A stretch of DNA of 20,785 nt from JAUSKF01 sp964355005 (GTDB lineage: Bacteria; Patescibacteriota; Minisyncoccia; UBA6257; WO2-44-18), in contig CAYHBX010000010.1 of the NCBI GenBank assembly GCA_964355005.1, forward strand, positions 1-20,785. Reading direction: 5' to 3'. The position numbers were made by a program, and so were the translations under genes. Shown piece after piece: positions 6,544 to 12,627 of the stretch. Below the pieces are notes generated by a model that was not told where the DNA came from, ran no database searches, and saw nothing but the letters and a program-made list of their open reading frames with translations. How positions within the stretch are numbered: position 1 is the stretch's first letter; each line of letters opens with the position of its first letter.

Positions 6544-6568
6544 ACCAAACTCATAAGGAGAGACTGAT

Positions 6569-6802
6569 GTGAGACGGAAACCGAAGGTGATCCTGATGGT
6601 GCTGGGCGCGGCGGTTGGCGGCCTGATGGTCGCTTCCAATTCCCTGGTTTACGGCTATGAACTGCCGTGGCTGGGAATCGCGTTCGGAGTAGTGATTGGC
6701 GGCGGTGCCGGCTACTGGGCCGGCCGGTGCTTCTTTTCAACAGAGGAGAAGCCCCCTCCCCCTCGGGACATCATCGCTGAGTTGCGAGAGGAGGGCAGAT
6801 GA
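6569..6802 (+). CDS. Small glycine-zipper-like inner-membrane protein
   Basis: 77 residues. Two hydrophobic segments, about 7-22 (VILMVLGAAVGGLMVA) and 35-55 (LGIAFGVVIGGGAGYWAGRCF), the second rich in GxxxG/GGG spacing typical of tightly packed or oligomeric helices. The N-terminus is basic (MRRKPK) and the C-terminus charged with a PPPP stretch, suggesting both ends in the cytoplasm. No family recognised. The start is GTG at 6569, 8 nt after AAGGAG; an overlapping ATG at 6567 is followed at once by TGA. A perfect-consensus promoter and a terminator make it an independent, probably highly transcribed, unit. Confidence 0.75.
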   Translation: MRRKPKVILMVLGAAVGGLMVASNSLVYGYELPWLGIAFGVVIGGGAGYWAGRCFFSTEEKPPPPRDIIAELREEGR

Positions 6803-6828
6803 ACCAGCGCGGAGAAGCATGCCCTTGT

Positions 6829-6869
6829 CCCCCGTAAGACGAAAGTTTTATGGGGGATTATTTTATTTC
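6829..6869 (+). terminator. Rho-independent terminator of the 77-residue gene
   Basis: Stem CCCCCGTAA (6829-6837) and TTATGGGGG (6848-6856) with one G-U pair, followed by a T-rich tail (6858-6869). It faces the terminator of the convergent gene 4 nt further on. Confidence 0.75.
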
Positions 6870-6872
6870 TAA

Positions 6873-6898
6873 AGAAAAACCCGCCTCTTAGGCGGGTT
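6873..6898 (-). terminator. Terminator overlapping the end of the 150-residue gene
   Basis: Stem AACCCGCC (6878-6885) and GGCGGGTT (6891-6898) with loop TCTTA, followed on the minus strand by TTTTTC. The stop codon TAA (6888-6890) is in the loop, so the last three coding codons form one arm. Confidence 0.85.
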
Positions 6899-7340
6899 GG
6901 TCGTTACGTGGCGCTTCTGGTAATTTACGTAAAGAATAAAATCCCATAACTAGATACATCGCGAATGTAAAAAGCTCCAGAATAACCCACTCTGCATAGC
7001 GATACTCTGTTGCCGCGGCAAGACCCCAGCATATAAATCCAATTGCTACAGCGGTACGTCTGAAGATTTTTCCATTGCGGGAGAGGGCAAGCTCAATGGC
7101 ATGATCCTTAAGTATCGCTGGATTATAAGCAGGCACTACTCCTGTAAGCGGTTTGACCATGGCCAGATAAATTCGCCAAAAACAGAACAACAAAGTCGAG
7201 CAGGAGAGCATCAAAAAGAAGGCGGAATAATTACCGTTAAGCAATCCTTTGGCGGCCAACATCAGCACAACTAAAGCCAAAGCTTTGGTTGCCATATACA
7301 AAAACGCTCTGAATGGCATATTCGGGTCCGCGATCAGCAT
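6888..7340 (-). CDS. Hypothetical membrane protein, about four transmembrane segments
   Basis: 150 residues. Hydrophobic segments are at about 14-32 (ATKALALVVLMLAAKGLL), 40-61 (AFFLMLSCSTLLFCFWRIYL), 94-110 (TAVAIGFICWGLAAATE) and 117-135 (WVILELFTFAMYLVMGFY), with a charged loop (62-93, including NPAILKDHAIELALSRNGK) between the pairs. No family recognised and no catalytic motif seen. GAAGG stands 7 nt before the ATG. Single gene with its own promoter and terminator, divergent from the VirD4-like operon; the two promoters overlap. Confidence 0.7.
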   Translation of the reverse strand: MLIADPNMPFRAFLYMATKALALVVLMLAAKGLLNGNYSAFFLMLSCSTLLFCFWRIYLAMVKPLTGVVPAYNPAILKDHAIELALSRNGKIFRRTAVAIGFICWGLAAATEYRYAEWVILELFTFAMYLVMGFYSLRKLPEAPRNDQPA

Positions 7341-7367
7341 ATTTTAACCTTCAATGAACCGTTTCCT

Positions 7368-7396
7368 ATTCTAATCCCGGTTGTTAAAAGTATCAA
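7368..7396 (-). promoter_or_regulatory. Predicted sigma-70 promoter of the 150-residue membrane gene
   Basis: On the minus strand TTGATA (7391-7396) and TAGAAT (7368-7373) are 17 nt apart. It overlaps the divergent promoter at 7381-7409, so the two could interfere. Confidence 0.6.
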
Positions 7397-7409
7397 TGAA
7401 GGATAAAAT
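7381..7409 (+). promoter_or_regulatory. Predicted promoter giving a leaderless transcript of the 129-residue gene
   Basis: TTGTTA (7381-7386) and TAAAAT (7404-7409) are 17 nt apart. Transcription would begin about 7 nt after the -10, at or next to the ATG at 7416. Confidence 0.5.
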
Positions 7410-7415
7410 TACTGA

Positions 7416-7805
7416 ATGGAACCAAATATGGAACAGCCAAAAATAGAACAAGATATAGAAAATTTAGCGAAGGCAATTCAGGAAAAAGGACTTTCTGAAA
7501 AAGGCAGGGAGGCGCTGAAAAGTGTTTTGCTAGAAAAAACATCCGCCCCCCAGCCGGTAGCCCAAGCGCCGGTCGTTCCGGTAACCCCCAAAAAAGATAC
7601 CGGCAATCTGCCGAACTATATGGCCGCTGAGCCGGCCGAATTGAAGCAAAAAGTGGAAGTGCTGATCGCTTCCGCTTGGAAACATGGCATTAAAGCGGCT
7701 GCCAAAGAGGCATCTGCCGCGGGACCAATGATGCTGGACGCCTTTCACGACGCCCTAACCGATAAGCTTTATTCGGAACTTAAGAAGCGCGGTTTGCTAA
7801 AATAA
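7416..7805 (+). CDS. Hypothetical protein encoded with the VirD4-like ATPase
   Basis: 129 residues, soluble. An N-terminal helical part (about 8-42) is joined by a proline/alanine-rich linker (44-58, SAPQPVAQAPVVPVTP) to a C-terminal helical domain (about 70-129) with ELKQKVEVLIASAWKHGIKA and MMLDAFHDALTDKLYSELKKRG. No enzymatic motif. It ends 25 nt before the ATPase gene on the same strand, so the two are probably cotranscribed and the product may be a partner of the ATPase; in my experience of CPR genomes a small gene often precedes this ATPase, but I cannot verify that. The nearest SD (AAGGA) is 12 nt from the ATG, too far, and the promoter position suggests a leaderless message. A second ATG at 7428 is possible. 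Confidence 0.7.
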   Translation: MEPNMEQPKIEQDIENLAKAIQEKGLSEKGREALKSVLLEKTSAPQPVAQAPVVPVTPKKDTGNLPNYMAAEPAELKQKVEVLIASAWKHGIKAAAKEASAAGPMMLDAFHDALTDKLYSELKKRGLLK

Positions 7806-7830
7806 ATAGGAGAGCGTTTAGATAGTACCT

Positions 7831-10194
7831 ATGGAACAATTGCTTGCTCTGACGGTTTCTTTTGGTACGCCCTTATTGCTGGCGGTTTTTGGTTATATGA
7901 TCTTTCTGTTTTTCAAAAACCGGGGGCGGCGACTCGCGGAGCTTTTAAAATTAAAATTACTAAGCATTCGTCTTCCGCAAAAACTGGAGGATCAGGGCAA
8001 AAAGGACATCGTCGCCGAAATAAATCTTTCCAGTCAGCTTTATAGTCTGCTGGCCGGATTAAAGTCTCCGTTCGCCCTGGAAACTGCCGTTCATAATGTA
8101 GGTGAGGAGATCCATTTTTATCTCGCTGTGCCGGAGGATAAAATGGAATTTGCCGCCCGGCAGATACAAGGGTTCTGGCCGGATGCCCAAGTTCAGCCGT
8201 CGGACGATTACACTATTTTTAATTCCCAGGGCGCGGTAAAAGCGGCCTACCTGAAAGGAAAAAATCATTATTCTCTGCCGATCCGGACCTTTACCGAGAT
8301 CGGTATTGATACTTTTTTACCCATCCTAAGTAACTTTTCAAAATTAGAGATGGCCAGCGAGGGACTGGCGATGCAGATATTAGCCAGACCGGCTCACGAA
8401 TCGGCAAAAAAATCCGTTTACGAACAGATCTCCAAATTAAAAAAGGGGGCAAAGTTTAGTGAGGTGCTGGGCGGGAGCGGCTGGGATATTAAAGGCGCTC
8501 TTTTTCCCAAAGAAAAAACCAAAGAAGAAAAAGCGGAACCGATCGTCGTTGACGAAGAAGCGGTGAAAAGCTTAACCGCGAAAGTTTCCAAACCGCTTTT
8601 TAATGTAAATGTCCGCCTGATAGCATCCGCTCCGTCGGCTTATCGCGCCGAAGAACTGCTTTATTCTCTTACGAATTCTTTCAGTCAATTTTCCGCTCCG
8701 CAACGCAACGAATTAAAAGTGGTTGAGCCGCGCAATTCCAAAGATCTGATTTTCCGTTTTGTTTTCCGGGATTTTAACGATTCGGAAAATATAATCCTGA
8801 ATTCCGAAGAACTCGCCAGCTTGTGGCATTTACCGACGTCACTAACCGAAATTCCCAGAATTAAATGGGTGAAAGCGAAAGAGGCCGCTCCACCTCCGTC
8901 GGTCCTGCCGGACAGCGGGTCTTTGATAGGGGAGAGTGTTTTCCGGGGGCAGTCCCAGCCGGTTTTTCTGACCGATGAAGATCGTCGCCGTCATGTTTAC
9001 GTAATCGGTCAGACCGGTACCGGTAAATCCACTTTGATAGTAAATATGGCCAGAAGCGATATTGAGCAGGGGAAAGGAATGGCGGTGATAGATCCGCACG
9101 GGGAATTAATAGAGTCTATTTTGGGGTTAATTCCGGAAAGCCGGATGAAGGATGTAATTTTGTTTGACCCGGGAGACCTAGAGAAACCGCTAAGTTTGAA
9201 TATGCTGGAATACAACCCTGCCAGACCGGAAGAAAAAACTTTCATTGTTAATGAGATGCAGAGCATTTTTAATAAATTATTCAGCTCCGAAACGATGGGG
9301 CCGATGTTCGAGCAGTATATGCGCAATGCCCTGCTGTTGCTGATGGACGACCCGAACGAAAAAGCCACCCTACTGGAAGTTCCGCGGGTTTTTACTGATG
9401 TGGATTTTCGCAAACGTTTGCTTCAAAAATCCACCAACCCAACCGTAATTGATTTTTGGGAAAAAGAGGCCATAAAAGCCGGCGGGGAAGCATCGTTGGC
9501 CAATATCACGCCCTATATCACCTCCAAATTCAATAACTTCATTGCCAACGATTATCTGCGCCCCATCATCAGCCAGCCCAGCTCCACGTTGAATTTCCGG
9601 AAAATTATGGATGAGGGGAAAATTTTGCTGGTGAACTTATCCAAAGGAAAGATCGGCGACATTAACGCCGGTTTATTGGGTATGATAGTGGTTGGAAAAA
9701 TCTTGATGTCCGCTTTATCGCGAGTGGATATTCTGCAGGAAGAGCGAAAAGACTTTTATTTGTACATTGATGAGTTCCAAAATTTCACCACCGATTCTAT
9801 TTCCACTATTTTGTCGGAGGCGCGCAAATACCGGCTGAATTTAGTGATCGCGCACCAATTCATCGGCCAACTGACCGAAAAGATTCGTAACGCGGTTTTC
9901 GGTAATGTCGGTTCGCAAGTCGTTTTCCGGGTTGGGGCGGAGGACGCGGAATTTTTGGTGAAACAATTTGAGCCGGTATTCACCAAAAATGACCTGCTGA
10001 ATATTGATAACTTTAATGCTTATGTAAAACTTTTGATCCACGGGCAAACCACTAAACCGTTTAATATAAAACTTTTCCCGGCCCCGAAAGCTAATTTGTC
10101 TATTATTCAAAAAATTAAGGATTCTTCCCGGCAAACCTACGGCCGCAACCGGCAGGAGGTGGAATTGGAGAGTTTGAAGAGATTACGCGGCTAG
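7831..10194 (+). CDS. Membrane-anchored VirD4/TraG-like ATPase (type IV secretion DNA-binding domain)
   Basis: 787 residues. One transmembrane helix near the N-terminus (about 8-29, TVSFGTPLLLAVFGYMIFLFF), then a domain of about 350 residues of unknown fold, then a RecA-like motor: Walker A GQTGTGKST (393-401), VIDPHGE shortly after, Walker B FYLYIDEFQNF (642-652), and ARKYRLNLVIAHQFIGQL with the sensor region. This is the pattern of coupling proteins that pump DNA or protein across membranes, and of the DUF87/TraD-like ATPases common in Patescibacteria. No relaxase, VirB4, channel or pilin gene is in the window, so what it moves is unknown; DNA uptake, conjugation remnant or pilus work are all inference. 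There is no SD at usable distance from the ATG and an in-frame stop lies 10 nt upstream, fixing the N-terminus. Confidence 0.88.
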   Translation: MEQLLALTVSFGTPLLLAVFGYMIFLFFKNRGRRLAELLKLKLLSIRLPQKLEDQGKKDIVAEINLSSQLYSLLAGLKSPFALETAVHNVGEEIHFYLAVPEDKMEFAARQIQGFWPDAQVQPSDDYTIFNSQGAVKAAYLKGKNHYSLPIRTFTEIGIDTFLPILSNFSKLEMASEGLAMQILARPAHESAKKSVYEQISKLKKGAKFSEVLGGSGWDIKGALFPKEKTKEEKAEPIVVDEEAVKSLTAKVSKPLFNVNVRLIASAPSAYRAEELLYSLTNSFSQFSAPQRNELKVVEPRNSKDLIFRFVFRDFNDSENIILNSEELASLWHLPTSLTEIPRIKWVKAKEAAPPPSVLPDSGSLIGESVFRGQSQPVFLTDEDRRRHVYVIGQTGTGKSTLIVNMARSDIEQGKGMAVIDPHGELIESILGLIPESRMKDVILFDPGDLEKPLSLNMLEYNPARPEEKTFIVNEMQSIFNKLFSSETMGPMFEQYMRNALLLLMDDPNEKATLLEVPRVFTDVDFRKRLLQKSTNPTVIDFWEKEAIKAGGEASLANITPYITSKFNNFIANDYLRPIISQPSSTLNFRKIMDEGKILLVNLSKGKIGDINAGLLGMIVVGKILMSALSRVDILQEERKDFYLYIDEFQNFTTDSISTILSEARKYRLNLVIAHQFIGQLTEKIRNAVFGNVGSQVVFRVGAEDAEFLVKQFEPVFTKNDLLNIDNFNAYVKLLIHGQTTKPFNIKLFPAPKANLSIIQKIKDSSRQTYGRNRQEVELESLKRLRG

Positions 10195-10210
10195 TTCATC
10201 AAGTTCATAA

Positions 10211-10352
10211 ACCCCGCACCGAGCCGAGCAGTGCATCATCTCCGCCTTCATAAGATCAGCATTGAAAGTTCTCAAATTTAACCTTATGAATGCATGTTCG
10301 CGGCCTATCTCCAGATGATGGGAAGGCGTACTGCTCGATCTGGTGACGGGGT
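10211..10352. ncRNA. Candidate structured RNA with competing helices
   Basis: Nested helices: ACCCCG (10211-10216) with CGGGGT (10347-10352); CACC (10217-10220) with GGTG (10342-10345); CGAGCAGT (10225-10232) with ACTGCTCG (10330-10337); TTCATAAG (10247-10254) with CTTATGAA (10283-10290). Inside, CATCATCT (10234-10241) matches AGATGATG (10313-10320), and CGCCTTC (10243-10249) matches GAAGGCG (10322-10328). These last two cross each other and, with one-base linkers, cannot both form, so they behave as alternatives. No open reading frame fits, no promoter is convincing and the strand is unsettled. It matches none of tmRNA, RNase P RNA, SRP RNA, 6S RNA or 5S rRNA as I know them. Confidence 0.35.
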
Positions 10353-10423
10353 AAAGTTATAAAGTTCAATACTGCTTAGTCGTCGTCATTGCGGGGGTTT
10401 TTTGTAATTCCGATCCCGTCCTT

Positions 10424-10513
10424 TGTCATTCCGGCCTTGAGCCGGAATCCAGAGTATTTGACTGGATTCCCGCTGGAGTTTACCCCGTACCGCGATACGG
10501 GGCGGGAATGACA
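10424..10513. repeat. Dispersed palindromic repeat unit
   Basis: TGTCATTCCGGCCTTGAG and its mirror GCCGGAATCC are followed by CTGGATTCCCGC...GCGGGAATGACA, with an inner CCCCGTA/TACGGGG pair. Same family as 1977-2105 and 19024-19201, here in the reverse order. Confidence 0.8.
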
Positions 10514-10520
10514 GAGGGTC

Positions 10521-10627
10521 TGTCATTGCGATCCGCCAGTCGGCGGAGAAGCAATCTCACCATAACGTTATTGTAAGATCCCTACCTGCCGGCAGGCAGG
10601 GCCACGGCCTCCGGTTTCGCGATGACA
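10521..10627. repeat. MITE-like element with 11-nt terminal inverted repeats
   Basis: Begins TGTCATTGCGA (10521-10531) and ends TCGCGATGACA (10617-10627), inverted with one mismatch. Inside are CCGCCAGTCGGCGG, GAAGCAATCTC and CCTGCCGGCAGGCAGG. About 107 nt, non-coding. CATTGCGA...GAAGCAATCTC elements are known to me from many bacterial genomes. The stretch 10353-10423 between this group and the candidate RNA shows nothing beyond AAAGTTATAAAGTTC low-complexity sequence. Confidence 0.65.
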
Positions 10628-10650
10628 ATTCATTTTTGCTACTTTGGGGT

Positions 10651-10681
10651 AAAAAAATCCCACACATGACTTCTGTGTGGG
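10651..10681 (-). terminator. Rho-independent terminator of the 215-residue gene
   Basis: Stem CCCACACA (10659-10666) and TGTGTGGG (10674-10681) with loop TGACTTC, followed on the minus strand by ATTTTTTT. It lies 13 nt beyond the stop codon. Confidence 0.85.
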
Positions 10682-10694
10682 CGGGTAATTGTTG

Positions 10695-11342
10695 TTAGAC
10701 TTCTCCGTGAGGACCGTATTCATAACCGGGAGGAGCCGTGAAATGCTCGGCAAAATTCGGGCCTCGAAAATAGTTTTCTTTACACTTCTTGGCTTCGTCC
10801 ACCATCACCGGATCTCCGGGAGGGAATGGGTGGCAACGATCGAAAGCCTCCCAGGTGGCCTTGGTTTCCTTCCCGGGTGGAAGCGCCAGATTCATCTCAT
10901 GAGGAACCGGAGCTCCTCGAATGACGCCAAATTTCGTCGAGCGAGCTTTGGCCTGTTGTTCTCTGGTCCGATGCAAATCTCCGCAATACAGCACCGCGAC
11001 TTCGGCGAACTCCTTGCCGCAGAGATCCTCGGCGAAGATCGGCATCATCTTTTGGTCAAAATTATGCAGTTGTTCAGGTTTCCAACGAGCCAGCTTGATC
11101 GGCTCCAAAATCTCATGGGGGCTGAGCGGATTGGAAATTTCAAAATGAATGGAGTCAATCAACTTTTTCCACTCCCGCACGAAATCCCACGGGCGTAGCT
11201 GGTCCTTGCCGCTGGCTACCAGTTGATCAGCAAAAAACTTAGAAAAGGTCACGATGTCCTCCGTGCAGTCCCGCAGATGTTTGCCGATGTCTGCCAATTT
11301 CCAAAGAAGTTCTGACGTGAATACCGTGAACCTGCTTTTCAT
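10695..11342 (-). CDS. Hypothetical soluble protein
   Basis: 215 residues, no signal peptide or membrane segment. The N-terminal 55 residues are helical (FTVFTSELLWKLADIGKHL), and the middle holds LLSPHEILEP-like and ARWKPEQLHNFDQKMMPIF segments. The C-terminal third is rich in Pro, Gly, Phe and His (CHPFPPGDPVMVDEAKKC, TAPPGYEYGPHGEV), suggesting an extended tail. No family or catalytic motif recognised. A strong SD (AGGAGGAGG) precedes the ATG, with TTGACA-17-TATATT upstream and a terminator downstream, so it is an isolated, probably well expressed unit. It is divergent from the gene at 11439. Confidence 0.7.
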   Translation of the reverse strand: MKSRFTVFTSELLWKLADIGKHLRDCTEDIVTFSKFFADQLVASGKDQLRPWDFVREWKKLIDSIHFEISNPLSPHEILEPIKLARWKPEQLHNFDQKMMPIFAEDLCGKEFAEVAVLYCGDLHRTREQQAKARSTKFGVIRGAPVPHEMNLALPPGKETKATWEAFDRCHPFPPGDPVMVDEAKKCKENYFRGPNFAEHFTAPPGYEYGPHGEV

Positions 11343-11387
11343 ACATCCTCCTCCTGTTAGAGAAACGGGTTGTCAAAGTTCGCAAAT

Positions 11388-11416
11388 AATATAGCAAATA
11401 ATTGAAAGGCTGTCAA
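11388..11416 (-). promoter_or_regulatory. Strong predicted sigma-70 promoter of the 215-residue gene
   Basis: On the minus strand TTGACA (11411-11416) and TATATT (11388-11393) are 17 nt apart, about 45 nt before the start codon. Confidence 0.8.
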
Positions 11417-11438
11417 ATATGCTACGATTGAGGCATCT

Positions 11439-12200
11439 ATGAGATTAGAAAATTTCCCCTTGCCGGAGCAAAAAGAAGACAAGAAAATTGAGAAAAAATT
11501 TGACGACCGGATCCTGGAAAAATTGAATCCAGTAATGGCGGAAACCGCCGAAGCATTACGTTTTGAAGGTTTCGCCGTTGATGATTATCTTCAAGCGGAG
11601 CCGTCCGCTTTTGGGGCGATTTTTGATAAAAAAGAGATCGACTCGGATCAGAAAAAGACTTGGGCATTGGAAGAAGAATTTCTGAAAGACAAATTTAAAG
11701 AATTTTCCGAATCGGGGATCACGCCCGAACTACTGGAAATCGCGGTGCCGATTGGTTTTAACAAGGGATGGGCGGGGGACAGATTCACCGCCATCCGAGC
11801 GGCGCGCTTTGATGATATTTTTAACGGCGTGGATGCTTTTTTGATAGATCGGGAAACTGGCTTAGCGGTAGCGGCAATAGACATCACGGCAGATATCAAA
11901 AAGAAAATAAATAATCCAAAGATCCAAAAGCGGATAACCAACGGATGCAAAATTAAGTACGGGTTCGGTTTAGACAAGGATGGGGCATACTTGCGATCAT
12001 ATGAAAAACTTCCTCTAATCTTCATTTCTCTTACCAAGAAACAGCTAGAGGAAGGTGTTGAAGATTTTACAAGTTTGGATGGTGAGATAATTCAAACATT
12101 GCGGTCTCAAGCTAGTGCCCTAAAGCACCTGCCGCAGATCAAAGGATTGATAGACCGAGACGTTGATAAGGCTTATCGGGATCTTTACGCCAAATTGTAA
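11439..12200 (+). CDS. Hypothetical protein, possible PD-(D/E)XK-like fold
   Basis: 253 residues, soluble, strongly charged. The N-terminal 30 residues are rich in Lys/Glu, and a helical part follows to about 100. The best conserved-looking stretch is RFDDIFNGVDAFLIDRE (123-139) followed by AVAAIDITADIKKKINNP (143-160). The D...GVD...(x)IDIT spacing resembles restriction-endonuclease-fold proteins (a beta hairpin carrying D132 and D148), but the usual Lys after the second acid reads Thr150, so activity is doubtful. The end (EGVEDFTSLDGEIIQTL onward) is helical. GAGG stands 5 nt before the ATG. No clear promoter or terminator; a consensus promoter for the next gene begins 15 nt after its stop. 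Confidence 0.7.
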   Translation: MRLENFPLPEQKEDKKIEKKFDDRILEKLNPVMAETAEALRFEGFAVDDYLQAEPSAFGAIFDKKEIDSDQKKTWALEEEFLKDKFKEFSESGITPELLEIAVPIGFNKGWAGDRFTAIRAARFDDIFNGVDAFLIDRETGLAVAAIDITADIKKKINNPKIQKRITNGCKIKYGFGLDKDGAYLRSYEKLPLIFISLTKKQLEEGVEDFTSLDGEIIQTLRSQASALKHLPQIKGLIDRDVDKAYRDLYAKL

Positions 12201-12214
12201 AGAAGCCAGTGCTA

Positions 12215-12244
12215 TTGACAAGATAGCCAACTCTGTGCTATAAT
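12215..12244 (+). promoter_or_regulatory. Consensus sigma-70 promoter of the 69-residue gene
   Basis: TTGACA (12215-12220) and TATAAT (12239-12244) with an 18-nt spacer. The leader of about 45 nt contains a run of nine T (12263-12271) before the ribosome binding site. Confidence 0.8.
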
Positions 12245-12296
12245 TAAACAGTGCTGTAAGGATTTTTTTTTGAGGTACAACTAAAAAGGAGGTAAG

Positions 12297-12506
12297 ATGC
12301 CAAACAACGAGTACGAAGTCAGGTACGAATTTCTGAATCAGAAGGGAGACATCATGTCCGCAGCCGAGTCGGTTAAGGCTCGGGATCTGGCGGAGGCGAA
12401 GACCAAAGGAGAAGATTTGGTGCTTGGTCGCCGCATCCTGGATCCGGAGGTCGTTGAGATCACCGGCCCGACGATCCGCCTGTTGCGGATCCACTCCTGG
12501 AAGTGA
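12297..12506 (+). CDS. Small hypothetical protein
   Basis: 69 residues, soluble, mixed charge. The pattern suggests a strand (EYEVRYEFLNQKGDIMSAAE), a helix (ARDLAEAKTKGEDLVLGRRI) and two strands (PEVVEITG, TIRLLRIHSW), a compact alpha/beta fold; no family recognised. A near-ideal SD (AAGGAGGT) is 3 nt before the ATG. With both hexamers of the promoter at consensus, a strong SD and a strong terminator directly after the stop, this has the signals of one of the most highly expressed genes in the window. Confidence 0.8.
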   Translation: MPNNEYEVRYEFLNQKGDIMSAAESVKARDLAEAKTKGEDLVLGRRILDPEVVEITGPTIRLLRIHSWK

Positions 12507-12514
12507 AGATTCTG

Positions 12515-12543
12515 CTCCCCGCCATCGGGCGGGGAGTTTTTTT
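12515..12543 (+). terminator. Strong Rho-independent terminator
   Basis: CTCCCCGCC (12515-12523), loop ATCG, GGCGGGGAG (12528-12536), then seven T. It ends the 69-residue gene. Confidence 0.95.
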
Positions 12544-12550
12544 ATTTAAG

Positions 12551-12573
12551 ACCTGCCTAGCCGGCAGGCAGGT
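12551..12573. repeat. CCTGCCGGCAGG-type palindromic repeat
   Basis: ACCTGCCT (12551-12558) mirrors AGGCAGGT (12566-12573) around AGCCGGC. A sister copy (CCTACCTGCCGGCAGGCAGG) is at 10580-10599. Here it would supply the stop codon of the frame-shifted nuclease C-terminus. Confidence 0.7.
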
Positions 12574-12627
12574 ACCCAGCTTTTTGAAGCCAATTCTCGT
12601 TTTCCCATTCCCAAAGCTTTTTCGCGC

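Noticed and set aside
10689..11198. 169-codon plus-strand frame
   Set aside because: It is the complement of the 215-residue gene, which has the promoter, SD and terminator.
12120..12494. 124-codon minus-strand frame
   Set aside because: It runs antisense through two promoters, a leader and the 69-residue gene, with no start signals of its own.
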